This document shows, one piece after another, positions 1 through 11,434 of a stretch of 64,000 bases of DNA. Location: positions 128,726,754 to 128,790,753 of the forward strand of contig CP136061.1 in assembly GCA_032622095.1 (NCBI GenBank), written 5' to 3'. Both the position numbers and the translations under genes were made by a program. The notes below the pieces were generated by a model. That model searched no databases, had not been told where the DNA came from, and saw only the letters and a list, made by a program, of their open reading frames with translations. The DNA comes from Siphonodentalium dalli (lineage: Eukaryota > Mollusca > Scaphopoda > Gadilida > Siphonodentaliidae). The stretch's first letter is position 1. Every line of letters begins with the position of its first letter.

Positions 1-666
1 TGCACACTTATTCTAATATAGCGAAAAGACTGCATCAAAAACGCCACTACTTTAAATATATACCGAGACCCTGCAGCCAGGCAATATAATGGAAGAATAG
101 ATTAATATATTAAGTCATAAATAAAAACAATCATGTCTCAGACATATTCACCAGTAAATTACTAATCCTCGCAATGGAGTCATGTATAATAAGACTAATA
201 TATAACTTAAGTTTACTGGCCAGAAATTCATCCCATATAACAGGTTTGAATTTTTAAACATATTTTTTGTTTGTAGCATGCTGGTTTAACAGCAGGAAGA
301 AATAATTTAATGTTTATGGTGTATACACTGGTGAAGATTAAGAAAATAATGTTAACATATCTCAAAATCAATTTGCCAAGAAATTGCTGAACTGAACAAG
401 AAATTAGCATTGTTTTGCATTTGATTTCTTTCAACTTTAATTGGACTTATTATTTTCCTTCCCCGGTTCAGATAACATGAATGTCATCTCATGAAGTTTC
501 CGTCTAGACAATCGCACAACATCAAGCGACTAAGAGTAAACATCTTTCACCTGATGGGAACAGTGTGGCTACAGAGTCTATGTGTACCAATGCTGTTTAC
601 AAATGTTTTAGTTTATTTTGCATCAAGATGATCAAGTGCAAATAAATGTGAAACAGTAAAACTCAC
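1..666. other. Start of filamin intron 5, nothing recognised
   Basis: AT-rich sequence downstream (minus strand) of the exon 5 donor. I see no exon, no terminal-repeat element and no tandem repeat in it. Confidence 0.6.
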
Positions 667-829
667 TCTTGGTGTAAACTTCAAAATATGTCCTCTTTGT
701 AGCAGTGACTCCTGTTTTTTCAATTCCAGGACCCTTTGCTGTGACTTTCGATGGATCGCCAGCGGCACCCTCTACAAGCACCTTGTATGGAGATTTTGGT
801 ATTTCCTTGAGAGCGAATTTGACAATGAT
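667..829 (-). CDS. FLN: Filamin exon 5: end of Ig repeat 1, start of repeat 2
   Basis: This exon encodes residues 349-402 and the first base of codon 403. The acceptor is ctctgcttcag (AG at 831-830) and the donor is A|gtgagt at 666-661. IIVKFALKEIPKSPYKVLVE (349-368) completes Ig repeat 1; the IPKSPY-V-V motif is the G strand that ends nearly every filamin repeat. Repeat 2 begins with GDPSKVTAKGPGIEKTG and TYFEVYTK. The next exon would lie beyond position 1. No defects are visible. Confidence 0.94.
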
Positions 830-923
830 CTGAAGCAGAGAATAAAGAATTATTTGGTATAGAGCATTCATTAATGCAAAATATAAGTATTCGATGAAAA
901 GACTAAAATGAAGCCAAGATTAA

Positions 924-1182
924 CCCTTTCTATACTAAATGCACATTGACGAGTAGTTCCCTTAAGAAATGTTCAGATAATAAGTTCAAACAAATAATAG
1001 GTCGTTTCTTGAACTTATTATCTAAATATTTCTCTTCAATAAATATGGACCCTTCTGAACTTCTATTATCTTTTCACTTATAAGTCATCTGCTTATTTTT
1101 CCTGAACACCATTCAAAATGAATAGACCATTCCAATGTATACAATTATAACTTGGTGAGAGAATCCATTAAGTATAGAAAGG
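924..1182 (+). mobile_element. piggyBac-like MITE, family C copy 1
   Basis: The element starts CCCTTTCTATACT directly after TTAA (920-923) and ends near AGTATAGAAAGG, the mirror image of the start. Complete relatives in this window end GGGTTAA. TTAA target sites with CCC termini are typical of piggyBac-derived elements. There is no coding capacity. An internal inverted pair (TCAGATAATAAGTTC and GAACTTATTATCT) is shared with the other copies. The last bases of this copy are degraded, so the right TTAA is missing. Confidence 0.7.
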
Positions 1183-1223
1183 ACTACTACTCATGTAATG
1201 GGGCTACAGCTCACTATCAGGTA

Positions 1224-1375
1224 CAGTAATGCCCTAAGTAATCAACCCCTATACCACAGCAAAATTATGGGTAACTTTTCAGGATTTAGTCAGAAATATG
1301 GCTTGTTGCCATTCATCGGAAAGTTACCCATAATTCTGCTGTGGTTAAGGGGTCGATTACTTAGGGCATTACTGT
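1224..1375. mobile_element. Tc1/mariner-like palindromic MITE, family A copy 1
   Basis: It begins CAGTAATGCCC and ends GGGCATTACTG, flanked by TA on both sides, which is the Tc1/mariner target-site duplication. The two halves are complementary over much of the element. This copy is shorter than copies 2-4 because the centre is deleted. It sits in filamin intron 4 and encodes no protein. Confidence 0.8.
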
Positions 1376-1525
1376 ATAATGCATATTACAAGAGAATCAC
1401 ACAGAAAACCTGAATGTAACTTAAGTGCTAAAATTTCTTCAATTATTATCTAATGATTCATATTCATAAGTGGCAAATATTCAGAAAATAATTTCAACAA
1501 ATGTTTGTTGAATTTATTAAAACTG

Positions 1526-1575
1526 AACATTTCCTAAGGGAACTACTCGTCAATGAGTATTTAGTATAGAAAGGG
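1526..1575 (-). mobile_element. Family C terminal fragment with TTAA
   Basis: A stretch of about 50 bp ending TATAGAAAGGG before TTAA (1576-1579). It is the reverse complement of the first 55 bp or so of family C copy 1, including the GGGAACTACTCGTCAATG block. Together with 924 it brackets the family A copy, so it may be the other end of one larger composite. Confidence 0.6.
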
Positions 1576-1992
1576 TTAATGATAGCAAACTTTTGCTTCA
1601 ACTAGACCTTGCCAGTCAATTTATATGAATAGCAAATGTTCACTGATTTGTTCACAATCTTTCCACTGCTGTGAAATGCAACCGAATCTTTTTTCAGCAT
1701 TTTTGTATGAAGTTTCTCCATTCAAACAAAGCTCGTATTGCATTTATCTTTCTTCTTCACAACAGGAAGTAATAAGTGGAATTGTTGAAAGAAAATATGA
1801 ACCCTGATACATTTAAATAAATTCTACTTATAATTGACAGATTCTGAGAGGATTCACCTGTGAAATGTTATGTTAATGAGAGTGATATATTGGTACCTTT
1901 GATTTTTGTTTATCTTTAAGATTGCTTATATCACTTGCAAATCACTCCGCTTCACAGACAAATTTCTCCAGGTAAACAAAATCAGGTTATAT

Positions 1993-2206
1993 ACTCAATG
2001 ACAAGTAGTTCCCAGTTCAGATAATAAATGTAGGTCATTTGTTGAACTTATTATCTGAAGATTTCCCTTCAAAAAATAGGATAACTTCTGCACTTTTTTA
2101 TATGTTGTCTTCTTAATTTTCCTGAACACCCCTCCAGATGAATAATAAACCAGTCCAATGTATACTTTTATAACTGAGTGTGAGAATCCATTCAGTATAG
2201 AAAGGG
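1993..2206 (+). mobile_element. piggyBac-like MITE, family C copy 2 (left end degraded)
   Basis: It shares the internal block with copy 1 and ends TATAGAAAGGG before TTAA at 2207-2210. The left CCC terminus is lost. It lies in filamin intron 4. Confidence 0.65.
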
Positions 2207-2758
2207 TTAAAAGGGTAAATGTATTCATTCTATATACACGGTACCGCATATACCTTTGTTTTACTCTCAATGATTATATACTAAACATATCTCTGCAGGA
2301 TACATGTATTACGATGTCACTGATAAATTTCCACTCTGCATTGAGTACTACAACAGACAATGCAGGAGGTACAATCTGTCAGCATATGTTTACCAGTCTA
2401 ACAACATCACATACAACAAAACATTTATGACATCCAGACATGCCATTCAATAATATTACCATATATGGAGAAATCAAGGCCACCCGATGGTAACATGATA
2501 TAATTAAAAAGAGGGTCATGGACGTGAAAGAGGTCCTGGGATAGATTGCCAGTAAGCAGTATTTAGACAAATGATTGGCATAAGTTATGCTATTCATGTG
2601 ACACTGCAGATGCTGCGATATAAAGGTGGGTGACAATTATTGCACATGGGGAAAAGTGGCAAGCCCTCAGACGTTGCGTTGTTGTGATGTTATAGACCCT
2701 TCTACTACATGTGTAGTCGAAGTTCTGTATAGGTCACTATAGTGTGAAAACAAAGCTA

Positions 2759-2970
2759 CAGTAGTGCCCTAAGTAATCCACTCCTTAACCACAGCAGAAT
2801 TGTGGGTAACTTTTCAGGATTTAGTCAGAAATATGGCTTGTTGCCATTCATCGGAAAGCTCTCAGTGAGAGCTTTCCGATGAATGGCAGCAAGCCATATT
2901 TCTGACTAAATCCTGAAAAGTTACCCACAATTCTGCTGTGGTTAAGGAGTGGATACTTAGGGCATTACTG
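2759..2970. mobile_element. Tc1/mariner-like palindromic MITE, family A copy 2
   Basis: Full-length copy of about 212 bp: CAGTAGTGCCC at the left, GGGCATTACTG at the right, TA on each side. The arms are almost perfectly complementary and meet at AGCTCTCAGTGAGAGCT near 2865. This would give a hairpin stem of about 100 bp if transcribed. Confidence 0.85.
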
Positions 2971-3012
2971 TAAAAAGGCAAAGGGTTATATTTCATTCTC
3001 TTTATGCAATTG

Positions 3013-3917
3013 CAGTTAAACTTTGTTAAGTCTAATCGCAAGGGACCGTTGAATTACTTCGAGTTATCCATGTGTTCGACTTAACCATTTCAACCATTTG
3101 TTGACCCTAAATTCCAACTATAGTTGAATTAATTTCGACCCGAAAAAAATTGTTTTCAACCTTGTGCACGCTATATACTCGCGCTAGATCAATAGTCAGC
3201 GACTATGCTGATCATATACAACAGACGGGATGATATTTGTTCTAATTTTTGTATTGAATAATGTAATAAAAATAGAGAATATGATAACAAAAAATCAACA
3301 GATTCTCGGTAGAGATAACGAAAGTACATTATTTCATTTGACCCGGAAGTGTTTACAATGAATAGTATTTGCAAAAATTAGGATTCAGGACTGGAAATGA
3401 CTGATCAAGAACTGTTCTTCGATGCTTTTAACATCCATTTTTCTTTCCGTCGTCAGGTGGATGGATGGTGCATTTCTTCGTTTGGAACATCATTTTCGTT
3501 TTGGGAAAACATAACTCAACGAAATTATTCTCTATTATATATATCAAGCGGATTAAATATGATTTTTCATTTCATCTGTCAACACTCTAATCATCACACG
3601 GTCAAAATTTACCACGCACCTCATTAATATGTTAAATAAACAATACATTGGGACAAACAAAGACTCTAGGAAACTTCACAGCTTTTTATGCAATTGAATG
3701 GAAGCGCTCTTCGACTTAACAGTAGTAATTAGTGTTATAAGCTGGCTGGTGGGACCAAATTTTGTTTCGCTTAAACGGAAATTTCGACTTATCCAACTTC
3801 GACTTAACCGTGATTATTCTATTGGCTTTGCACACAAACTCAGCCGGGACCAGGCAATGGCTTCGACTTAAGTGGGGTATTCGAGTTACCGACGTTCGAC
3901 TTAACAAAGTTTTACTG
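3013..3917. mobile_element. pogo/Tigger-like non-autonomous element (~905 bp)
   Basis: The left end CAGTTAAACTTTGTTAAGTC and the right end GACTTAACAAAGTTTTACTG are inverted repeats. The right side is followed by TA; the left TA has decayed to TG. Sub-terminal 'TTCGACTTAA' motifs are repeated inside. This arrangement resembles pogo/Tigger elements. No DDE transposase ORF is visible, so it is non-autonomous or internally deleted. Confidence 0.75.
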
Positions 3918-4949
3918 TATAGATATATGGCATATATCTCAAGTTTCTAAACTAAACACTAAGCTAATTTGTATTTGAACTTGGAAGTTCAACTTGAACA
4001 ATAAATTATATATATATATATTTTTATATTGTGCTCGTCAATTTCAATTCAAATAGTTTATTATCATAAAACTCATATTGTGAAATTTTATAAGTATTGA
4101 GACACAACATATTTACAAATGAGAATACGAGAACATTGGTATCTACAATGCACCGCTTTCACAATGTCAGCGATTGCAGTGGCTGGGATGGTGGGACTGA
4201 GGCCCTCTTCTCTCTGTCAGCGTAGCAACGGGCAGAAACATTATATAACCACTCCCTTTCCTGCCTCAATTAAAAGTGTCTCTCATGAAGAAGTCCAAAT
4301 GGTTGAATTTGTTGTTTGTCAATGTTGCCAAAGACACACCATGATTTTCCTTGTAAAAATAAACCATTGCTTGATCGCTACGATATGCCTGCAGTCTTGT
4401 CATGAGCTTGTGCAGTGGGTGCTCCACCAGTGATTTTCCCCACCTGCGATTTAAAATCACAGCATCTCTGCAGTTGCAATGTGATGCCGAGGCTATGTAT
4501 GAGGCCACTATAATTATTTTTGGATCCACTACTTGATATAAATCTACAATGTACTAGTATATTAAATTGACATATTTAAAACTCCAAATTTTATCAATCA
4601 CCATGACAAAAGTCCACTTCAAACATATAGGCTGCTCTATGCATATAAAACTTTCCAAAAAAAAATTCCTACCTACCTACCCACTTAGAAAATTGGGGGT
4701 AGGGTGACTGAAAACAAAGATATTTTTAATTGTTGCCCCAATGGTTACAACACTAAGGTTCAAAAGTTATTTCTATTGAAAAGAAAAAATCTTGAATATA
4801 GCCCTGATACGGTTTGCTCCACCTGCCCTTTTAATCGGCTGGAACCCCTGTCATCTGTATGTTACCTGAATAATAACGAGATTCCAGCCCGCTAAATATG
4901 ACTTGTCAATTCTGCCCTTCGGTGGGCATCAGCAGTCACTTATCTGAAG
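3918..4949. other. Intron 4 stretch without a recognised element
   Basis: AT-rich DNA with a short (TA)n run near 4009-4022. The ORFs here show no family resemblance. 4942-4949 is the left target-site copy of the following hAT element. Confidence 0.5.
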
Positions 4950-5386
4950 CAGGCCTCAAAATATGGTGCTGGACATTTGCAGATTGAGGTCCCCAGATGA
5001 TGAATTTAGTGATGCCATCCCTGCACAGGGTGATAGCATCACTAAATTCAGCCTCTGGGGACCTCATTCTGCTCAGGCCTCATCTCCTCTGGAAAGTATC
5101 TTTATTGCCAAATTAACAAGTTTTTTAGAATGTTTCTTATTCTTTTTAGTTAATTTCTCTTTCTCCCCAAATTGGCAGATGACACAATGCATAATCGTTG
5201 TGCCCAATGGGTGCACATCACCATCTTCACCATTTGGGAACTTAAATCTGAGTCTAGGTCTCCCATAGCAGATGAGGCCATGCAGTTTCTAGCCCGCTGA
5301 GCAGGGTAGCGTGACTAAATTCACACCCCCCCCCCAGGACTCATTCTGCAAATGTTCAGCACCATATTTTAAGGTTTTAAGGCCTG
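4950..5386. mobile_element. hAT-like MITE, family D copy 1
   Basis: It begins CAGGCCTCAAAATATGGTGC and ends with the inverted counterpart ...TTTTAAGGCCTG. The flanking 8-mers ATCTGAAG (4942-4949) and ATCTGAGG (5387-5394) match at 7 of 8 positions, which fits the 8-bp duplication of hAT transposons. An internal palindrome around 4985-5070 repeats 'GGGGACCTCATTCTGC' in both orientations. There is no transposase. Confidence 0.78.
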
Positions 5387-5407
5387 ATCTGAGGGATTAG
5401 TGGCATA

Positions 5408-5619
5408 AAGTAATGCCTAAATAATCAACTCCTTAACCAAAGCAGAATTATGGGTAACTTTTCAGGATTTAGTCGGAAATATGGCTTATTGCCATTCATC
5501 GGAAAGCTTTCAGTGAGAGCTTTCCGATGAATGGCAACAGGCGATATTTCCGACTAAATCCTGAAAAGTTACCAATAATTCTGCTGTGGTTAAGGAGTCC
5601 ATTATTTAGGGCATTGCTG
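5408..5619. mobile_element. Tc1/mariner-like palindromic MITE, family A copy 3
   Basis: Same long hairpin as copy 2, TA-flanked. The first base of the left terminus has mutated and the right end reads GGGCATTGCTG. It inserted about 40 bp from filamin exon 4 in intron 4. Confidence 0.8.
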
Positions 5620-5660
5620 TATAGCTATGCGTAATATTTGATTACTATAAATATATTTAC

Positions 5661-5738
5661 CCTGTACTCGCCCTCCATGCTAGGTACATACACGCAGGAG
5701 TATGTGAGATTCCTATCATTGTTGAACACAACTTCACA
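5661..5738 (-). CDS. FLN: Filamin exon 4: middle of Ig repeat 1 (26 codons)
   Basis: This small 78-nt exon encodes residues 323-348, phase 0 at both ends. The acceptor is tttcttgcag (AG at 5740-5739) and the donor is AGG|gtaaat (5660-5659). The peptide CEVVFNNDRNLTYSCVYVPS, followed by MEGEYR, matches the filamin D-F strand region, where the family shows the pattern NND+N-TY-V-YVP---G. It joins in frame to exon 3 (KQEP) and exon 5 (IIVKFAL). The exon is too short for simple ORF finding and was located by the splice sites and the conserved YVPSMEGEY motif. Confidence 0.92.
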
Positions 5739-6689
5739 CTGCAAGAAATGAGCAACATAGATTAATGCACATGAAGAAATGGATTGACCGACATATTAAG
5801 ATATTTTATCCATCTCTCACTTCATCTATTGCCTACAAAAAGCCTGCATAATAAATGTTAACGTTTATGATGTCAAGGTAGCTTTATTAGGTTTATGATG
5901 TAATTATATATGCAAATTGAGCATGTAACAAGGAATGTCAAATGGTCTGAATGACGTCATTGTGATTTTGGGATGTTTTTTCACCCAAAATTCACCGTAA
6001 TTTATACAAAATGCATAAAAAGGATAAATGGTTTCTCTCTAAAACATCTATAAACCATTAGAACAAGGCCAGTTAAGAATAAATACTAATAAAAAAAATA
6101 TTTCGCTCTAAGCGGCACTCTGGTTTGCCCATGTCATGTATACTAATTAGTTTGCTTGATCTCATAAACATAAGGGCGTCATCGAAGTAACGAATGAACA
6201 AATTGGGAAAACAACAATAAATTATGCAGCTAATTCTGTCACTTAAAATTGTTTATTTTACGCTCGCCCAATAGATGCTCAATTCCCCTGCATGGACATG
6301 AATAGTTTAAGCAATGGCATTAGCTGCATACTCTATATATAATATGTCATGGAAACAAATAGATACCTCCTTGAATATCCATATTTTTGTTCTAAATTGG
6401 ACCTGGTTAAACAAAATGACATTTGAGCATCTTTAGTTGTTTTTACGTAAATAGTGTCCACAACAAGGAAATATCTCTCTGGGATAAACTCAGCCATTTT
6501 AAAGTGAATCCAAACTATTTTATGTCCAATTGTTCCAGAAAACAATTAGTTATATTCAGTTTATACTTCAAATATTGTTAAAATTCATGTTACAGTCAAT
6601 TCACATGTATATTTAACTGAATATGTAACTATTTGCAATCTATTTTTTAAATTGATTAAGGTCTTCAACAATGTATGAAACTAGTTCAA
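5739..6689. other. Filamin intron 3, mostly unassigned
   Basis: AT-rich intron DNA. One perfect TGACGTCA lies at 5952-5959; this could be chance. No other element is recognised before the family C copy at 6690. Confidence 0.5.
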
Positions 6690-6929
6690 CCCTTTCTATA
6701 CTAAATACCCATTGATGTGTAGTTTCCCTTAGGAAATGTACAGATAATTAGTACGTCGTTTGTTGAACTTATTATCTAAACATTACCCAGATATGAATAG
6801 TATTCATTCTGCACTTACTATTGGCTGTAGTCTGCTCATATTTTCTGAACATCTCTCAAAATGTATAATAGACCCATCCAATGTTTACTTTTATAATTGA
6901 ATTGGATAATCCATACAGTATAGAAAGGG
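6690..6929 (+). mobile_element. piggyBac-like MITE, family C copy 3 (complete)
   Basis: A 240-bp copy with CCCTTTCTATACT at the left and AGTATAGAAAGGG at the right. The right target site TTAA is intact (6930-6933); the left is TCAA (6686-6689), one mutation away. It ends about 60 bp from the exon 3 donor, inside intron 3. Confidence 0.78.
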
Positions 6930-6987
6930 TTAAACCAATTTTTAGAGATTTATACCATGCCTATCCCTTCAGTTATAACAAACTTAC

Positions 6988-7254
6988 TGGTTCTTGTTTG
7001 CCCTTTGGATTGAGGACAATGACAACGACTTCTCCTTTGCCAGCGCTGAATGTTTCGATGGTGAATCTGGCAGGTGCACCAACTTGGTTACCCTTTGGCT
7101 CGATACCTGGTCCAAAGGCTCGGACTCTGGCAGTGTTGAGACGGGGACGGAGAGGCGCACCAGGCTTCAGTTTGGCGTTGGGGAATTGTGAAAGGTATGT
7201 CATCATACTCATCTCGTCGACCTTGGGGTTGGTCATTTCTTCTGGTCTGATGAG
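6988..7254 (-). CDS. FLN: Filamin exon 3: end of CH2 and first half of Ig repeat 1
   Basis: This exon encodes residues 234-322, exactly 89 codons, phase 0 at both ends. The acceptor is ttcttcacag (AG at 7256-7255) and the donor is CCA|gtaagt (6987-6986). It opens with LIRPEEMTNPKVDEMSMMTY and SQFPNAKLKPGAPLRP, the conserved end of CH2 and the linker to the rod. Ig-like repeat 1 then starts near VRAFGPGIEPKGNQVGAPARFTI (the first beta strands) and continues through SAGKGEVVV. The GPGIE motif is the usual A-B region of filamin repeats. No stop or frameshift is present. Confidence 0.95.
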
Positions 7255-7819
7255 CTGTGAAGAAAGGAATAATGTAGGAATTAATATCAAAGAGAGTTTT
7301 TAACCATTAAACATGAATATATAATTTAAACCATCACCTTTCAAAAAGTTTGTTTAATATGCTTCTGTTGGTGCTGTTCGTTGTGATGCCAAAAGTCGTT
7401 CATTCCAACACCTTTCGCGGTCTCTTATTTTTTGCCCTCAAAAAGCAATCCCATATTGTAATCAATGTGGGGAACAAATTGGCTTGCAGCACAAAAAAAA
7501 TAAAGTGATAAATATTAAAGGGAAATCTGACTTTAATATGTGCTTTTCTATTCCTTTTATGTGTATTAATTTTGGATTTTTCGCATTTTGGTCATGCCTG
7601 TGTTATTATTTATAAGAAGGATGCTGATTGTTAAAGGATTGCTATCCTGATGAATACAACAAAACACTATCGGAAAGCACCCCCTTCTATGAACACAATA
7701 AGCCAAGTCCCATAACTATCGCGAAATAAATAAGCCGAAAAATAAATAAATAATACCTCCACCGGTTGTCCGGCTATCTGCGTCGCTAATCCTCATATGA
7801 TTTCATATGAGTTGACAAA
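7255..7819. other. Start of filamin intron 2, unassigned
   Basis: No element or exon recognised in this AT-rich stretch. Confidence 0.5.
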
Positions 7820-9306
7820 CTAACAAGAGGCCGATCACGATCGTCAGATGTTAACTCATCCCTTGGTGATAGTAAATTACTATGATTGGAATCATAAATG
7901 AGAGTTTTGATGTTGAATTATAGAGTATACTGTTATGTACTATTATAGACAAATGTACATAACACAAATTATTGGAATTTATGGGTCACTCGCATTTATA
8001 TAATAGAATGCACTGGTACAGGATCTGTAATGCTGCACCACCACAGCCTTGGGTTAAATGTGAAAGGTGACCTGGACATGGAATACTTGGGTTAAGAGAG
8101 TCCAATTTAAGTTTACAATGATACGGTATAAAATTCTACCAACAATATAGATCAAGACAAGTGCACCGCTGGGCGGAGGTAACGCCCCCGACTGTACAAT
8201 CAGAGAGGATTTTTCTTATTTTTGTGCAAATGCTTATTAAATGGCACTTTGTAAAGTTATGTTATTCATGAGAAAACAATCCAAAATCAAGTTATCATCT
8301 GGAAACCAAAAAAAGTATGGCTATGGGGAAATCTTGTCCCCCCCCGGCTGGTCTATTGGCATACCAAATATCAACTGAATTGAATTAGCGAAACCAAAGT
8401 TATGAGTTGAAACGTTCGTATGCCACAGAAAACTGAATTTTCTAAGTCGCAGTTATGGGGAAATCTTGTCCCCCCGGCTGGTCTATTAGCATACCAAAGA
8501 TCAACTGAATTGAGTTAGCGAAACCAAAGTTATGAGTTGAAACGTTCGTACGGACAATTTTCGAAGTCCAAAAAGGGGCGTAACTCTGGAAAAAATGGGC
8601 GGACAAAACCGCAGTTATGGGCAAGGCAGCAAAGATGTTCAAGTCTACTGTTAATATCATGTGATGTGTATTGTTGAATCTTTTTTTTAAATTAGATACC
8701 ATAGCTTTCTTTATCAGATTATCAGCATTATCTGCACATTGGCATAAGAGACATCAGAAAATAACATAGCCTTATCAATAGCCAAGTAGTCCAAAGGCAT
8801 GGAATGGAATTGGTGAATTGGATTTAATGTCGCTCAAAACAAATTTACCAGTACATAACACAAGATATTGGACCGATTTAAACAAATTTGGTGTGATGAT
8901 TCGTGGTACCCTTGGCAGAGTTAAATGGTGTTAGTTTTTCAAATTTTGTTAACTTAAAAAAACAAATTGTTTTTAATTATTTAAAAAATATATATTTTAT
9001 TATATATTTGTTTTCATTTATTTATTTAATTGTTCGGTTTTTTTTTAAGAGTGAATATTTTTTTTCGAAAAAGGGCCATAACTCAGTTAAAAATAGTCTG
9101 ATCAAACCCATATGCGAACTTGATCTGTCTATCGTGCTGAGAAATTCATATACAAACTTTGGTTCCAATCAGATAGAAAATATTTGAGTTATCGCACCAT
9201 GCGTAAAGTGACTACGGACAGACAAGACAGACAGACGCACGGTGAGTGGTCAATCCGGAAAACGACACTATATATGTTTACCATATTATGGTATGGGTAA
9301 ACATAA
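7820..9306. repeat. 'AACAAGAGG / ATAACTC' dispersed repeat region
   Basis: It opens with AACAAGAGG and contains several blocks of 'GGGCCATAACTC'-type text. A direct duplication of about 132 bp occupies 8321-8453 and 8454-8582 (GGGGAAATCTTGTCCCCC, 'GCGAAACCAAAGTTATGAG'). Near 9211-9240 there is a run of GACA/GACG units, and a small palindrome (GTTTACCATATTATGG...) lies near 9277-9305. Sequences of this style are common in mollusc-type genomes (general knowledge; class not certain). A fragment of a piggyBac-like hairpin MITE lies inside at about 7995-8070. Confidence 0.6.
7995..8070 (+). mobile_element. Right-end fragment of a TTAA hairpin MITE
   Basis: 'ATAGAATGCACTGGTACAGG', 'TCTGTAATGCTGCACCA' and a following 'GGGTTAA' match the right half of the complete element at 10422-10548. 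The left half is missing. Confidence 0.55.
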
Positions 9307-9474
9307 AAATGCGGAATCGGAGTCGGGTGTTAATTGTGTGTGATATAATTTATGAAATGCATCATCTGACATCCATACAAAGTACGAAAATAAACAAACT
9401 TATCTGTGTTACCGCGTTATGATAAATTTAAATATTGCCATAAAACCAGTTGACACAATACAAATATCACCTAC

Positions 9475-9824
9475 CTGTGGGACATCTAGCCATTTCTCTG
9501 CAGCATCCAAAGCATCCTTTGCATTTGGCTGCTTTTTCTTTGGGTCCCAGTCTTCCCAGTCTGGGCACAGGCCGGGTCCGATAGCATCGACGAGGGCACC
9601 AATTGCTTTGCCATCGTTCCAGTCTGTGGTGAAGTTTTTGATTGGCAAGTCTGGCACTTTGCTTTGGATCCAGTTGAGCAACCTTTGTTTGGGGGTGGGT
9701 CCGCCTTCTGATGGTCCCTGTTCCTCGCCCTCCCACATGGGCATTGAGATAGAGTAGTGAAGAATAAGTGTCCATATTAAACCCAAGATTAATTTGAGAT
9801 TTTTGTCGACTATATCTCCAGAAT
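9475..9824 (-). CDS. FLN: Filamin exon 2: end of CH1, linker, most of CH2
   Basis: This exon encodes residues 117-233. The acceptor is a T-rich tract ending in ttttcag (AG at 9826-9825) and the donor is CAG|gtaggt (9474-9473). It starts with the last CH1 helix, [18 protein letters not shown] (125-142), a near-invariant filamin signature. A Gly/Pro/Glu-rich linker follows at about 147-161. CH2 then starts at [17 protein letters not shown] (162-178), with [14 protein letters not shown] (184-197) and [12 protein letters not shown] (200-211). The exon closes with EKWLDVPQ in phase 0. The linker and CH2 strengthen and regulate the actin affinity of CH1. Nothing here looks broken. Confidence 0.95.
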
Positions 9825-10421
9825 CTGAAAATAAAGAGATATTTTGTCTAACAATGTACCTATGTAATCCTTTAATATATTTCAAAGTTTTTTTACTTGT
9901 AGTGACTAGATTCCCATTCAATCATTTGCAGGTATATTCAGCTAATAAAAGAGCTAATAAGATTATATTAATTATTCAGATTCAAATGAGGAAGTGCCCA
10001 AATTCAAACCATGATTAACAGCGCGACATGATTGGTTACATAACTACAGAAAAAATATATACAACAACTGATGCATTGTACAAATAATTTAGCTGAATGC
10101 AAACAGCCTTGAACAATTTGTCATTTTGTTTGATTAGCGCACACTAAGTGTGTCCCATTATGCACTTACTGCTAAGTAAATGTAGGTGAGATGTACAGCG
10201 TTGGGGAGAAAATAAAACTGTCAAGGTGATTTAAAAGTGAGACCCATAGACCTTAGTGTAATTATATATATTAAGATCTGTCTGTTATTATGAAGTGAAT
10301 GCAAATTTACAAAGCCTGAGGTGAATTTTAAAGATGTTGGGCCAAGGTTTATGTGCCATGGGATGCCCTCATTTCGCAAAAAAAACCATGTATGTCATAT
10401 TAATAATGATTATTTGTTTAA

Positions 10422-10548
10422 CCCTTGACAGTGTAAGCCAGTTATTCTCTTATATGCGAGGCTCACTATGGGAGACTCACATATATAAGAGAATGCACTG
10501 GCACAAGATCTTTAATGCTGCACCAGGGCAGTTCCCATCATAAAAGGG
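10422..10548. mobile_element. piggyBac-like hairpin MITE (127 bp, complete)
   Basis: CCCTTGACAG at the left and ATAAAAGGG at the right, with intact TTAA on both sides (10418-10421, 10549-10552). The centre (10438-10504) is a hairpin of about 66 bp with arms 'ATTCTCTTATATGCGAG' and 'ATATATAAGAGAAT'. The same hairpin recurs elsewhere in the window. Confidence 0.8.
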
Positions 10549-10884
10549 TTAATAGTACTAATATCAAACAGTTTTCATTGTTGACATTTGTTGTATATAT
10601 CCTGCAATTGGGGATATTTCTTGACAAATGGATCTAATTGAGGGATGTGTACATGGGTTTAATATGGTTAACATTTTAAAGAGGTATGCATAGCTATGTT
10701 TGAACATGGGCAATTTGTAATGTGACATTAAACAACCAGTGTAGTTTGTGACTTTTGATAATAAGAGACACAACAGCTAACCAGTGTGCTGGGGAGACAC
10801 TGGGCAGTGGCATCACAAGTTTCTCATTTTGAATAGTCAGCATTCCTAATTTTTTCCTATAGTAAATAGTCTTTCAAAGGTAAC

Positions 10885-11353
10885 CAGGCCTCAAAATATG
10901 GTGCTGGATATTTGCAGAATGAGGTTCCCAGACCGTAAATTTAGTGATGCTGCCCCGCATAATGGGCTAGCATATCTAAATTCACCCTCTGGGGACGCCA
11001 TTCTGCTTAGGCCTCATCTTCTCTAGAAAGTATCTTTATGAGCAAATTAAAAAGTTTTTTTGTTTCTTTAGAAAGTTTCTCTTTCTTTTTTAGTTTAGTT
11101 TCTCTACATCCCTAAATTGGCAGACGACACAATGCATAATCGAGGTGCCCAGTGGGGGCACATTATTGTCTTCACCATCTTGGAACTTAAACTTGTGTCT
11201 AGGTCTCCCATAGCAGATGAGGCCATGCAGAATGAGGTCCCTTCAGGATGAATTTGGTGATGCAAGCCTGCAGTGCAGGGTAGCGTCACATACTTAAATT
11301 CACCCTCTGTGGACCTTATTCTGCAAATGTCCACTGCCATATTTTGAGGCCTG
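10885..11353. mobile_element. hAT-like MITE, family D copy 2
   Basis: CAGGCCTCAAAATATGGTGC at the left and ATATTTTGAGGCCTG at the right. Flanking 8-mers are AAGGTAAC and AAGCTATC (6 of 8 match), consistent with an old hAT duplication. Same internal structure as copy 1. Confidence 0.72.
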
Positions 11354-11434
11354 AAGCTATCCCCTAATATGTTCTGAGAAGAGCAGCAGGACAACTGATA
11401 TGTATATATTTTACAAAGCCTCAATGTGCATGTA

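Noticed and set aside
3716-3950. ORFs within 3.7-3.95 kb as transposase remnants
   Set aside because: They are translations of the terminal repeat region of the pogo/Tigger-like element. No DDE or helix-turn-helix motif is visible.
9409-9474. Continuation of the exon 2 frame past VPQ
   Set aside because: The frame crosses a good donor (CAG|gtaggt), and the family sequence continues in exon 3 as LIRPEE, so the extra residues are intronic.
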